Below, in pieces: positions 45,826-54,889 of a stretch of 64,000 bases of DNA. The notes under the pieces were generated by a model, which was given only the letters and a program-made list of their open reading frames with translations, was not told the origin of the DNA and did not search any database. The first letter of the stretch is position 1. Each line of letters starts with the position of its first letter. The position numbers and the translations under genes are program-made. The DNA is from Lacisediminihabitans profunda (GTDB lineage: Bacteria > Actinomycetota > Actinomycetes > Actinomycetales > Microbacteriaceae). The stretch spans positions 1 to 64,000 of the forward strand of contig NZ_VRMG01000002.1 in the NCBI RefSeq assembly GCF_008040105.1, given 5' to 3'.

Positions 45826-46545
45826 TTGAATCGACTGGATGGCAAAGTCGCCATCGTCACCGGCGCCGGTCGCGGCATTGGTCGCGCGATTGCCGAAGCT
45901 TTTGCTCGAGAAGGCGCCACGGTGATCGCCACGAGCCAATCCGATCACGCGGACTTCTCGGGAAACATCGAGTTTCACAAGCAGGACGTGGCCGAGGAGG
46001 CCGGTTGGAAAGACCTCGTCTCGGCCGTACTCGAACGTCACGGTCGGATCGATGTGCTGGTCAACAATGCCGGCATCATCGCGTATGACCCCCTTCACGA
46101 GCTCAGTGTTGCGGATTGGGACCGTGTCGTCGCTGTCAATCAGACCGGCGTCTGGCTGGGGATGCGCGAGGTGCTACCCGGGATGCTTGCCGCCGGCGTC
46201 GGCTCGATCATCAATGTTTCATCCATCTGGGGCAACGCCGCTGTGAGCGGTGCCCACGCGTATCACGCCACCAAAGGCGCGGTTCGCAACATGTCGAAGA
46301 ACGCCGCCATCACCTACGCCACCACTGGTGTCCGGGTGAACTCGCTCCACCCAGGCTTCATCGAGACTCCCTTGACGGACGCCCAGGCCCCGGAAGTCAA
46401 CGACTACGTCGTCAGTATGACTCCCATGGGTCGAGCCGGGCGGCCCGAAGAGATCGCCTGGGGGGCTGTCTTCCTCGCAAGCGATGAGTCCAGCTTCATG
46501 ACCGGGGCCGAGCTGGTCATCGACGGCGGATACCTCGCCCAGTAG
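45826..46545 (+). CDS. Short-chain dehydrogenase/reductase within the importer operon
   Basis: The 239-residue SDR has [20 protein letters not shown], catalytic Ser in NVSSIWG and Tyr/Lys in YHATKGAV, and a C-terminal [16 protein letters not shown]. The TTG at 45826 is chosen because GGAGG lies six bases upstream and the protein then starts like other SDRs. It sits between the binding protein and the fused ATPase-permease, suggesting it acts on the imported compound. Confidence 0.88.
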   Translation: MNRLDGKVAIVTGAGRGIGRAIAEAFAREGATVIATSQSDHADFSGNIEFHKQDVAEEAGWKDLVSAVLERHGRIDVLVNNAGIIAYDPLHELSVADWDRVVAVNQTGVWLGMREVLPGMLAAGVGSIINVSSIWGNAAVSGAHAYHATKGAVRNMSKNAAITYATTGVRVNSLHPGFIETPLTDAQAPEVNDYVVSMTPMGRAGRPEEIAWGAVFLASDESSFMTGAELVIDGGYLAQ

Positions 46546-46557
46546 GGACGGAGAAAA

Positions 46558-49095
46558 ATGAAGAACGTAAGCGAGCTCGCTCAGGCCGATGGCCCTGCCG
46601 AACAATCCGAGCAGCACAACGGGGAAGTGCTCCTTCGGCTCACGGACATAGTCAAGTCTTTTCCGGGCGTCCGCGCACTGTCGGACGTGACCCTCGAAGT
46701 CCGAGCGGGCGAGGTGCATGCGCTCGTGGGCGAGAACGGGGCGGGCAAGTCCACTCTCATGGCGGTGGCTTCCGGCGCACTCGAGCCGGATGCGGGGACC
46801 GTCGAAATCGGAGGGACTCTTCTCACCGCAGCCTCTCCGGACGAGGCTCGTTCGCTTGGACTGGGAATCGTGCGTCAGGATCCTGCCCTCCTGCTTGACC
46901 TTACTGTCGCCGAGAACATGGCGATTGGCGTCGGCTACACGCGTGCCGGAGGACTGCGTGCCGCACCAGCCTGGGCCCAGTCGAAGCTCGACCCGTGGGA
47001 GATGGGAATAAGTGCGCGGGCGAGGGTTTCCGAACTGTCGGTCGAGCAACGGTTCGTGGTTGAGATCGCGAAGGCGTTGGCCTTGAAGCCCCGTGTGCTG
47101 CTCCTTGACGAGCCGACCGAGCACCTCAGTATCGAGGAAGTCCAGCGACTGTTCCGTCGTGTACGCGAACTCGTCAAGGACTCAGCCGCGGTCGTCTACA
47201 TCTCTCATCGCATTCCCGAGGTGCTTCAGATCGCGGACCGGATCACGGTGCTTCGCGATGGCCAGACCCGCGGAACATATTTCGCGAACGAGGTGACTGA
47301 GACAGACATCATCGAGCGTGTTGTGGGTCGAGCGCTCGACACGGTCTTTCCCCCTAAGGGGTCAGTTGCGGGCACGGTCCGCGAAGAAGAACGGCTTTCC
47401 GTGGCGGGACTGACCGGGCATCAGTTCGCCGACGTTTCGTTTAGCGTTCGTGCCGGCGAGATCGTCGGGCTCGCCGGGGTGCAGGGTAACGGTCAGACCG
47501 AATTGATCCGTGCGCTCGCGGGGATCGAGTCGGCGTCCGGATCGATCTCGATCGCGGGTTCCTCGGTCAGGCTGTCCAGCAACACTGCCGCGGCGCGCGC
47601 TGGGGTGGTCTACGTACCCTCTGACCGCCACGCCGAGGGGGTTTTCCTGCCCTTGACGGTGGGCGAGAACGTCGTCATGAAGAAGCTCCGCTCGGTTTCG
47701 AGGGGTGGAGTGATCAGCGAGAAGAACATCACGAAGATTGCCGACGAACAGATTCACAGCCTGGGCATTAAGACGCCATCATCGCGCACCGCCGTGGGGT
47801 CGCTGTCGGGTGGCAACCAGCAGAAGGTCGTTCTCGCGCGAACCATGCTGTCGAACCCGAAGGTGTTGCTTGCGGAAGAACCGACTCAGGGCGTCGATGC
47901 GGGTGCGCGGATAGACATCTACAAGATCCTGAGAAGCATCGCGGATTCGGGCGCTGCCGTCGTCCTGCTTTCGTCTGACGGGGTCGAGCTGGAGGGCCTC
48001 TGCGACCGTGTCTTGATCATGTCTCGCGGAAGCGTCATTGCAGAGCTTGAAGGAGCTGACGTCACGGAAGCGGAGGTCACCCGGACCGCGCTCACCTCGA
48101 CCTCTGTTCGAAAGCGCGAGCCGTTCAAGGCGACCACCGCGACTCGACTGCACGGATGGATGCGGGGAGACCAGTCCCCGGCTGCCGTGCTCGGCCTTCT
48201 GGTGGCCGCATTGGCCATCGTGATCGGTGTGTCGAACCCGGCGTATTTTTCGGCCTTCAGCCTCAACAATCTTCTGTTCATCGCTGCGCCCTTGATCTTC
48301 ATCGGAATCGCCCAGCAGGTGGTCGTCATGGGTTCGGGCTTCGACCTGTCGGTGGGACCCCTCATGGGATTCTTGGTGGTTACGGCGTCCTTCTTCATCA
48401 TCGACGGCGGGAATTTGGTCTTGGGCCTGGCAATTCTTGTCGTGGCGGCTCTCGCGGTGGGGTTCGTCAATGGGTTCCTCGTGACCAGATTCAATTTGAG
48501 CCCGGTTGTTGTGACCCTGGCGATGGCTCTGGCGCTTCAGGGCACATTCCTCACATTGCGCAACACCCCCGGCGGCGCTGTTTCGACACAGTTGAGCGCC
48601 GTGGTGTTCACCAATGTGGGCTTCGTTCCAGTCGCGACCATCGTCGCCGTCATCATTGCTCTTCTCGTCGAGTTCGCGCTTCGTCGAACTCGCTGGGGTG
48701 TTGAATTGCGCGCGGTCGGCTCACGCAAGGACGCTGCAGAGCGTCTCGGAATCAACTCGAAGCGCGCGCACCTGCTGTCCTACATCCTCACCTCACTGCT
48801 CGTTGTGCCCGCCAGTGTGCTCCAATTCGCTCAGATCGGCATCGGCGACGGCCGTCCTGGCCTGTCGTTCACCTTGTCGTCCGTGACCGTCGTCGTTCTT
48901 GCAGGCGCGAGCATCTTCGGGGGACGGGGCTCCTTCATCGGCGTTCTCGCAGCAGCGCTGCTCGTCGCGCAGGTTCTTGGAGTTCCTGCGTTCCTTGGCC
49001 TGTCCGGGGCATGGGGATATTGGCTTCCTGGACTAATCACCATTTGCGCGGCGGTTCTTTACGCGCAGATTCGACGTATCAGGAGGAACTCATGA
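46558..49095 (+). CDS. Fused ABC transporter: duplicated ATPase (RbsA-like) plus permease (RbsC-like)
   Basis: The 845-residue protein combines two ATPase repeats and a membrane permease. Repeat 1 has Walker A GENGAGKST and Walker B LLLDEPTEHLS but an altered signature LSVEQ. Repeat 2 has a degenerate Walker A (GVQGNGQTE), an intact LSGGNQQKV and LAEEPTQGVD. From about residue 532, 8-10 helices match the RbsC/AraH permease, including GFDLSVGPLMGF and VTRFNLSPVVVTLAMA. CUT2 ATPase and permease are normally separate polypeptides. The stop overlaps the second permease gene. Confidence 0.92.
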   Translation: MKNVSELAQADGPAEQSEQHNGEVLLRLTDIVKSFPGVRALSDVTLEVRAGEVHALVGENGAGKSTLMAVASGALEPDAGTVEIGGTLLTAASPDEARSLGLGIVRQDPALLLDLTVAENMAIGVGYTRAGGLRAAPAWAQSKLDPWEMGISARARVSELSVEQRFVVEIAKALALKPRVLLLDEPTEHLSIEEVQRLFRRVRELVKDSAAVVYISHRIPEVLQIADRITVLRDGQTRGTYFANEVTETDIIERVVGRALDTVFPPKGSVAGTVREEERLSVAGLTGHQFADVSFSVRAGEIVGLAGVQGNGQTELIRALAGIESASGSISIAGSSVRLSSNTAAARAGVVYVPSDRHAEGVFLPLTVGENVVMKKLRSVSRGGVISEKNITKIADEQIHSLGIKTPSSRTAVGSLSGGNQQKVVLARTMLSNPKVLLAEEPTQGVDAGARIDIYKILRSIADSGAAVVLLSSDGVELEGLCDRVLIMSRGSVIAELEGADVTEAEVTRTALTSTSVRKREPFKATTATRLHGWMRGDQSPAAVLGLLVAALAIVIGVSNPAYFSAFSLNNLLFIAAPLIFIGIAQQVVVMGSGFDLSVGPLMGFLVVTASFFIIDGGNLVLGLAILVVAALAVGFVNGFLVTRFNLSPVVVTLAMALALQGTFLTLRNTPGGAVSTQLSAVVFTNVGFVPVATIVAVIIALLVEFALRRTRWGVELRAVGSRKDAAERLGINSKRAHLLSYILTSLLVVPASVLQFAQIGIGDGRPGLSFTLSSVTVVVLAGASIFGGRGSFIGVLAAALLVAQVLGVPAFLGLSGAWGYWLPGLITICAAVLYAQIRRIRRNS

Positions 49096-50102
49096 CATCC
49101 ACGATCGACAAAAAGACCTTGGATGCGCCTCTCAAGCGCGTTCTTGGGGGTGGCTCTGTCGCGATCTGGGTGGCCACCGTTGCCCTGTTTCTCGTGAGCC
49201 CCGTCATCGCGCCGGGAAGCCTCGGCGGGCCAGCGGTGCTCGGAATGTTGCCGTTCGCGGCAGTCCTCGCAATCGCGGGCGTCGGGCAGACACTTGTCGT
49301 TCAGCAGCGCGGTCTCGATCTGTCCGTGCCGGGCATGATGGCCTTCGGTGCCGCGCTCGTCTCTGGTCTGCCTCAGAACAATGGCTGGCCGTTGGGGCTC
49401 GCAATTGTTGCCGCGATAGTGCTCCCAGCCGCCGCTGGACTCGTGAACGGCATTCTTGTCACACGTTTCGGCGTGATGCCCCTGGTCGCAACTCTGGGAA
49501 TGAACGCCGTACTTCTTGGCACCGTGTTCGGACTTTCGAACGGAACTCCGGCGGGAGCGATGCAGCCGTTGGCGGACTTCGCGACCTCGAAATCGATCGG
49601 CGTGCCGAACGCGCTCATCGTCGCAATTCTTGTCGTCGCGCTCATCGGCTTCGTCACTCAGCGATCCATCATCGGCCGTCGTCTCACGGCCGTGGGCGTG
49701 AGTGAGAAGGCTGCATCTGTGCTCGGAATCGGCGTCGGGCTCTACCAGATCGTTGCCTACGCGTTTGCGGGCGCGCTCTACGGAGTCGCCGCGATCCTGT
49801 ACACCGGCTATGTCACCACGCCACCGCTGTTCTTCGGAGACGCCTACCTCCTGCCGACGGTTGCGGCCGTAGTACTCGGCGGGACAGCGCTCACCGGAGG
49901 ACGAGCTGCGATCGTGGCATCGGGAGTGGCGGCATTGTTCCTCACCCAGCTGGCCCAGCTTTTGCGTGCCGTTGGTCTGCCAGAGGCGATGCAACTCCTG
50001 ATCCAGGCCGGGGTCCTCATCATCGTGGTGCTGCTCCGCGAGATTGTTCCGAGGATTTCGGCCGCCCTGGCCCGCCGCAGGCTGTCGCCCGCGCCAGCCT
50101 GA
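49092..50102 (+). CDS. CUT2-type ABC transporter permease
   Basis: The 336-residue, 8-10-helix RbsC-type permease has QRGLDLSVPGMMAFGAALV, VTRFGVMPLVATLGMNAV and VVLGGTALTGGRAAI. The ATG at 49092 follows AGGAGG and overlaps the stop of the fused gene. It probably pairs with the permease half of the fusion as a heterodimer. Confidence 0.93.
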   Translation: MTSTIDKKTLDAPLKRVLGGGSVAIWVATVALFLVSPVIAPGSLGGPAVLGMLPFAAVLAIAGVGQTLVVQQRGLDLSVPGMMAFGAALVSGLPQNNGWPLGLAIVAAIVLPAAAGLVNGILVTRFGVMPLVATLGMNAVLLGTVFGLSNGTPAGAMQPLADFATSKSIGVPNALIVAILVVALIGFVTQRSIIGRRLTAVGVSEKAASVLGIGVGLYQIVAYAFAGALYGVAAILYTGYVTTPPLFFGDAYLLPTVAAVVLGGTALTGGRAAIVASGVAALFLTQLAQLLRAVGLPEAMQLLIQAGVLIIVVLLREIVPRISAALARRRLSPAPA

Positions 50103-50146
50103 CCGCTCATCAGATCGTCGAACGAGAGGAAGTGAACCGTGAGCCA

Positions 50147-51886
50147 CTACGAGCCGAGTCGATATGCCTTCATCTTGCGGTACACCGTCGCCCGGGAGAT
50201 GCCGAGGATGTCGGCCGCCTTCATCCGGTTACCGCCGGCCACCACCAACGCCTTGCGAATGGCCTCGAGTTCCACTCTCTCGATGAGGCTGAGGGTTCGC
50301 TTGTTCTGCATCGTCGTCGGCAGGTCGCTAGGCACTATCTTCCCTGTACGACCGGAACTGGCGAGCTGGTTGATCACCTGGCGCAACTCCCTGACATTCC
50401 CAGGCCAGTCGTACGCTCGGAGCAGGTCAACGGCCTCGGACGACAAGTCCATCCGTGAGGTGGGAGCGATCGCGGCGACCAGGGAAGCCCAGAGCTCCTC
50501 GAGGTCCAGTATCCGGTCCCGAAGCGGCGGCAATGTGATCGGTTGTGCGGCAAACCTGAGGATGTGCGGTTCGAGTTCTTCGGGTGCATCCGCCGTCAGC
50601 GTCATGAACACCGCACCGGATGTCGTGCGTGAATCGAGAAGCGATCGCGCACCATCCAGTGCGGGCGCATCGAGCGTCTCAATTCCTCGCAGTACGACGT
50701 TGTGCCGTGTCTCAAGCGCCTCCGACAATCGTGTCAGCCACTCCCGAGTTCCCAGGATGTGGCGCTGCGCGGCATCGATGAGGGCCGAATTCGGAGCCGT
50801 CAACCCTGATTTGAACGGCGTACCGAGCGCGAGCGTCGTCTTCCCGACGCCTGCTTCCCCGACAAGGATCACGAGTTCACGCGAATCACGAAGGCGATCG
50901 ACCTGGTTCGCGACGGCGAGCCATCCAGGGGAGCGACCGACAACGCGGGGGAGAGCGAACCCTTTCGCAAAGGTTCGCCTGTCGGAATCCGGTCCTGCGG
51001 GGGCGACCGAAATGACGCTGTTGTCGCGTCCAATTCGAGTGAGATTCAGATCGGTGAGACCGGACGACAACTCGACCGCGTACCGACCGCTCGGTCGCCC
51101 TTCGCCGGCGAGTACTTGCAAGAGGGACTTGTCATGATCGCTCATGACGCTCGCCGTCGAACTCTGAATCATGATGCCCAAGGGGCCGAATGCGACGACC
51201 GGGCCCGGCTGCTGGCGGGTGAGGCTCACAAAGGCGCCCAGCATTTCCCGGGCATCGGGGTGTTCGACCGACATGAGGTGCTGTTCGAGTTGGGTCGTCA
51301 TCGAGCGCACAAGCGGTTTGAGGAGGTCGCTGCGTGGTGTGAGATCGCACGACAGGGTCACCACCGCCATGAGCTTGCCCGTTATGGGGTGCAGCACCGG
51401 GGCTCCGGTGCACACCGCGTCCCGATAGAACTCCGCGAAGTGCTCCTCGCCTTTGATTTGCAGGGCTCGGCCGGTCGCTATCACGGTGCCGACGCCGTTC
51501 GTCCCGACGACGTTCTCGGCGAGGACGGCGCCTCGTACAGTGCCGACGCGGTCGAAGTGGGACATGGCCTGACGGTCCTGGTACCAGCGCTGAAGGATCT
51601 GCCCGCGCGAGTCCGCCAGCAGAAGGCCAAGGCCGGTGCCTTCGAGGTCCTGCGCGAACTTGGTGAGCGGGGCGTGGAACATCTCGAGGAGGTGCTCGTC
51701 CAAGAGGCTCTCGGGCACATGCTTCACTTCGACGTTGCCCGGGGCGCCGAGAGCGGCATGCGATCGCTCCCACGACCGAACCAACTCAGTAGTGGGGGTG
51801 CCGTGTTCGTCGGTTCCGCCCAGCGCCTGTTCCTTAGTCAGCCGCACTGCATTGCCGTCAGACACTCCGTCGAGGGGTGGGTTCAC
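50147..51886 (-). CDS. AcoR-like activator: GAF, degenerate AAA+, Fis-type HTH
   Basis: The 579-residue regulator has an N-terminal sensory segment with a GAF domain (about 70-215, including ENVVGTNGVGTVIATGR and YRDAVCTGAPVLHP). An AAA+ domain (about 320-510) follows, with Walker A GEAGVGKTT but a poor Walker B (VVLRGIETLD), no GAFTGA loop, and YDWPGNVRELRQV. A C-terminal Fis helix-turn-helix reads NRMKAADILGISRATVYRKM. Such proteins in actinobacteria activate without sigma-54 and often control monooxygenase or acetoin/ketone genes. The GTG at 51886 has AAAGGAG upstream. It converges on the importer operon and diverges from the aldehyde dehydrogenase gene. Confidence 0.88.
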   Translation of the reverse strand: MNPPLDGVSDGNAVRLTKEQALGGTDEHGTPTTELVRSWERSHAALGAPGNVEVKHVPESLLDEHLLEMFHAPLTKFAQDLEGTGLGLLLADSRGQILQRWYQDRQAMSHFDRVGTVRGAVLAENVVGTNGVGTVIATGRALQIKGEEHFAEFYRDAVCTGAPVLHPITGKLMAVVTLSCDLTPRSDLLKPLVRSMTTQLEQHLMSVEHPDAREMLGAFVSLTRQQPGPVVAFGPLGIMIQSSTASVMSDHDKSLLQVLAGEGRPSGRYAVELSSGLTDLNLTRIGRDNSVISVAPAGPDSDRRTFAKGFALPRVVGRSPGWLAVANQVDRLRDSRELVILVGEAGVGKTTLALGTPFKSGLTAPNSALIDAAQRHILGTREWLTRLSEALETRHNVVLRGIETLDAPALDGARSLLDSRTTSGAVFMTLTADAPEELEPHILRFAAQPITLPPLRDRILDLEELWASLVAAIAPTSRMDLSSEAVDLLRAYDWPGNVRELRQVINQLASSGRTGKIVPSDLPTTMQNKRTLSLIERVELEAIRKALVVAGGNRMKAADILGISRATVYRKMKAYRLGS

Positions 51887-51995
51887 GCAGCAACTCCTTT
51901 GTCGCTTTTGGCACGGGTACGTCAACGCCGGTCGCGATCCGCTGGTGCAGAACGTCTTCAGGTGCCGATGAGTGTTTTGCCGATCAGTGTAGGGC

Positions 51996-52065
51996 GTTTC
52001 AGACACGTCATGGCTACTCGGTCAGCCGGGCCTCCACGGCAACCGCTGCGTAATACCATAATACG
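51996..52065. promoter_or_regulatory. Divergent promoter region between activator and aldehyde dehydrogenase
   Basis: The 253-bp gap 51887-52139 contains GTTTCAGACAC (51996-52006), whose complement GTGTCTGAAAC loosely resembles the half-site of the repeats at 44242-44280. It also holds TAATACCATAATACG (52051-52065), with an AATAC direct repeat of 8-bp period. These are candidate regulator or promoter sites only. No gene is seen. Confidence 0.3.
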
Positions 52066-52139
52066 GCATTCCCGGGTTCATCCGCCGTCACCATCCGCCA
52101 TCCGTTCGCGCGTCATCCGCTCAAAGTAAGGAATGCCAC

Positions 52140-53642
52140 ATGGCCAGCTCTACCCTCACTACCCCGACCTCCGACTTGGTGGTCGAGATTCACGGCCACA
52201 TCGTCCCGACCGCGCTTCTGATCGGCGGCGAGTGGCGCTCGACGGAGCGCACCTTCGCCGTGGCGAACCCAGCCACCGGCCAGACGATCGCCGACATGTC
52301 AGACGGTTCACCGGTCGAGGCCCGCGAGGCCCTCGACGCAGCCACCGCCGCAGCGGAGAGTTGGCGTGCCTGGCCTCCGCGGGCTCGAGCGGACCTCTTC
52401 CACCGCGCGCATCGTTTGCTGGTCGAGCGAGCCGATGCCTTCGCGGATGTCATGGTCAGCGAGAGCGGAAAGCCTCGAGCCGAGGCGGTGGGCGAGTTCG
52501 AGTTGTCGGCCGGTTTCTTCCTTTGGTACAGCGAGCAGATCGCACACCTGCATGGCACCTACCAGGAAGGTTCCCGTGGCGGGTATCGAGTCATCGAAAC
52601 CCACCAGCCCGTTGGCCCCAGCCTGCTGATCACGCCGTGGAACTTTCCGATGCTGATGTCGGCGCGCAAAGCGGGTGCGGCCCTCGCAGCCGGCTGCACG
52701 GTAATCATGAAGTCTGCGCGTGAGACTCCACTCACTGCCGCTCTGTTCGCCGACACCCTGAACGAGGCGGGCTTCCCGGCGGGCGTCATCAACCTCATCC
52801 ACACCAGCACCTCAGCCGATGTCTCTGCGGGCTTGATGGCCGACGATCGGCTGCGCAAGGTGAGCTTCACGGGATCGACCGGCGTGGGCCGGACACTGCT
52901 CGCCCAAGCGTCCGCGAACATCATGAATGCCTCGATGGAACTGGGCGGTGACGGCCCCTTCATCGTCCTGGATGATGCTGATCTCGAACTCGCGGTGGAT
53001 CAGGCGATCATCTGCAAATTCCGAAATGCCGGCCAGGCCTGTGTCGCAGCGAACAGGATAATCCTGCACTCGGCGATCGCCGACCGGTTTGTGGAGGCGT
53101 TCGTCGAGAAGACTCGACAGCTCGCAGTCGGTCACGGCTTCGACCCCGCCGTCACAGTGGGGCCCCTGATTTCCGAACGACAGCGGCACAGGGTGGTGGG
53201 GCTTGTGGATGCGTTCCAGGCGTCTGGTGCCGAGTTGCTCGCCGGAGGTCATGCCATCGATGGGCAGGGTTTCTTCTACGAGCCAACGGTGCTCAGGTTC
53301 AGCGGCCTGAAGCACGAATTCGCCAACGAGGAGCTGTTTGCGCCGGTCGCTGCCCTGTATACGGTCGACACCGTGTCCGAGGCGATCGAATTCGCGAATG
53401 ACACGCACTACGGCCTGTCGGCGTACTTGTTCACCAAGGACCTCTCGCGAGCCGTTGCGATCGCGGAGAAGCTCGATTTCGGGATGGTGGGGATCAATCG
53501 CGGCATCATGGCGGATCCGGCCGCACCATTCGGCGGTATCAAGGCGTCAGGGCTCGGCCGCGAAGGCGGTCACGACGGGATCTACGAGTTCCTTGAGCGC
53601 AAGTACCTTGCGCTCACGATCGACGAGACGGTGGTTCTCTGA
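52140..53642 (+). CDS. NAD(P)-dependent aldehyde dehydrogenase
   Basis: The 500-residue ALDH has the nucleotide motif SFTGSTGVGRTLL, general base Glu in MELGGDGPF and catalytic Cys in FRNAGQACVAANR, and resembles the succinate-semialdehyde dehydrogenase group. ATG at 52140 with AAGGAA. Its stop overlaps the alcohol dehydrogenase start by one base. In a ketone pathway it would oxidise the oxo-acid formed from the opened lactone to a diacid. Confidence 0.93.
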   Translation: MASSTLTTPTSDLVVEIHGHIVPTALLIGGEWRSTERTFAVANPATGQTIADMSDGSPVEAREALDAATAAAESWRAWPPRARADLFHRAHRLLVERADAFADVMVSESGKPRAEAVGEFELSAGFFLWYSEQIAHLHGTYQEGSRGGYRVIETHQPVGPSLLITPWNFPMLMSARKAGAALAAGCTVIMKSARETPLTAALFADTLNEAGFPAGVINLIHTSTSADVSAGLMADDRLRKVSFTGSTGVGRTLLAQASANIMNASMELGGDGPFIVLDDADLELAVDQAIICKFRNAGQACVAANRIILHSAIADRFVEAFVEKTRQLAVGHGFDPAVTVGPLISERQRHRVVGLVDAFQASGAELLAGGHAIDGQGFFYEPTVLRFSGLKHEFANEELFAPVAALYTVDTVSEAIEFANDTHYGLSAYLFTKDLSRAVAIAEKLDFGMVGINRGIMADPAAPFGGIKASGLGREGGHDGIYEFLERKYLALTIDETVVL

Positions 53643-54889
53643 TGGCAAGCATTGAGAACGATCTGGGGCTCGGCCTGCTCCGCCAGCCGAAGACGGTGCT
53701 GTTCGGAGCGGGCCAGCGTCGGCAGCTTCCCTACCTCGTCAAGCCACTCGGCTCGCACGTCCTTATCTGCACGGATTCGCGAATGGCGACGACTGCGGAA
53801 TACGCCGAAATCGCCGCGTCACTGACTGAGAACGGGATTGCGGTGTCCGTCTACTCAGACGTCGAACCGGACCTTCCCCGCAGCAACGTCGTCGACATTC
53901 AACGGCGATTCGGATCCGAGCAGGTCGATGTGGTCATCGGCCTGGGCGGAGGAAGCTGCCTTGACATGGCAAAGGTCGCGGGGCTGATGTTGTCGCTCGG
54001 CGGTGACATCCGTGACTACTTCGGCGAGAACCTGGTGCCGCGGCCCGGTCTGCCCGTGATCACCATCCCGACGACGGGCGGAACGGGCGCTGAGGTGACC
54101 TGCATCGCCGTTGTCTTCGACGACGAGAAGCACATGAAGGTGGGAGTGGCGAGCGCGTACCTCGAGGCGGTCGCGGCGATCATCGACCCCGAACTCACCC
54201 TCAGTTGCCCGCCTGGGCTGACCGCAGCGACCGGAGCGGATGCGCTCTCGCATCTCATCGAGTCATTCACCGATCGCGCGAAGAACCCGAGCGCGGACGA
54301 CATCGACCAGCATCTCTACGTGGGCAAGAACGTGCTCACCGACGTGTACTGCCGCACTGGCATCGAGCTCCTTGGGCGATCGCTGGAGGCGGTGGTTGCT
54401 GACCCGTCCGACCTGCAGGCGCGCGCCGACACGATGTTCGCCGCCTACTGTGCAGGCATGGCCATCAACACCGCGGGCACGGCAGCGGCCCATGCCATCC
54501 AGTCGCCAATCGGTAATCTGACCCACTCGCCGCACGGCATCGGAGTCGGCGCTCTGCTGCCCTATGTGATGCGGTTCAACCTTCCTGCGCGCGTGGCGGT
54601 GTTCGCGGAGATCGGGCGCTTGCTCGGGGTCGCCGATGCCGCACAGCCCGAGCTCGACCAGGCACACGCCGCCATCGAAAGGGTGGAGCAGATTCTTTCG
54701 ATCCTGGGTGTCCCCGGCGACCTCAAGGAGCTCGGCCTCGAGCCGAAGGACTTCGAGTTCGTGGCCCAACAGGCAATGCTTGCGACCCGGCTCACCTCGA
54801 ACAACCCCCGGGTGCTCACGGAGAACTCGATCGTGGCGCTGCTGGAGCGCGGATACGCCAACGACCGCTCCTGGTGGGTGATCGAGTGA
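53642..54889 (+). CDS. Iron-containing alcohol dehydrogenase
   Basis: The 415-residue group III alcohol dehydrogenase has NAD-binding GLGGGSCLDMAK, IPTTGGTGAEVT, metal-ligand segments DALSHLIESF and HAIQSPIGNLTHSPHGIGVG. It oxidises primary alcohols or hydroxyacids, here plausibly the omega-hydroxy acid from lactone hydrolysis. It is coupled to genes on both sides by start/stop overlaps. Confidence 0.92.
   Translation: MASIENDLGLGLLRQPKTVLFGAGQRRQLPYLVKPLGSHVLICTDSRMATTAEYAEIAASLTENGIAVSVYSDVEPDLPRSNVVDIQRRFGSEQVDVVIGLGGGSCLDMAKVAGLMLSLGGDIRDYFGENLVPRPGLPVITIPTTGGTGAEVTCIAVVFDDEKHMKVGVASAYLEAVAAIIDPELTLSCPPGLTAATGADALSHLIESFTDRAKNPSADDIDQHLYVGKNVLTDVYCRTGIELLGRSLEAVVADPSDLQARADTMFAAYCAGMAINTAGTAAAHAIQSPIGNLTHSPHGIGVGALLPYVMRFNLPARVAVFAEIGRLLGVADAAQPELDQAHAAIERVEQILSILGVPGDLKELGLEPKDFEFVAQQAMLATRLTSNNPRVLTENSIVALLERGYANDRSWWVIE

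Noticed and set aside
50147-51886. Classical sigma-54-dependent activator
   Set aside because: No GAFTGA motif and a damaged Walker B; also no -24/-12 promoter seen nearby.
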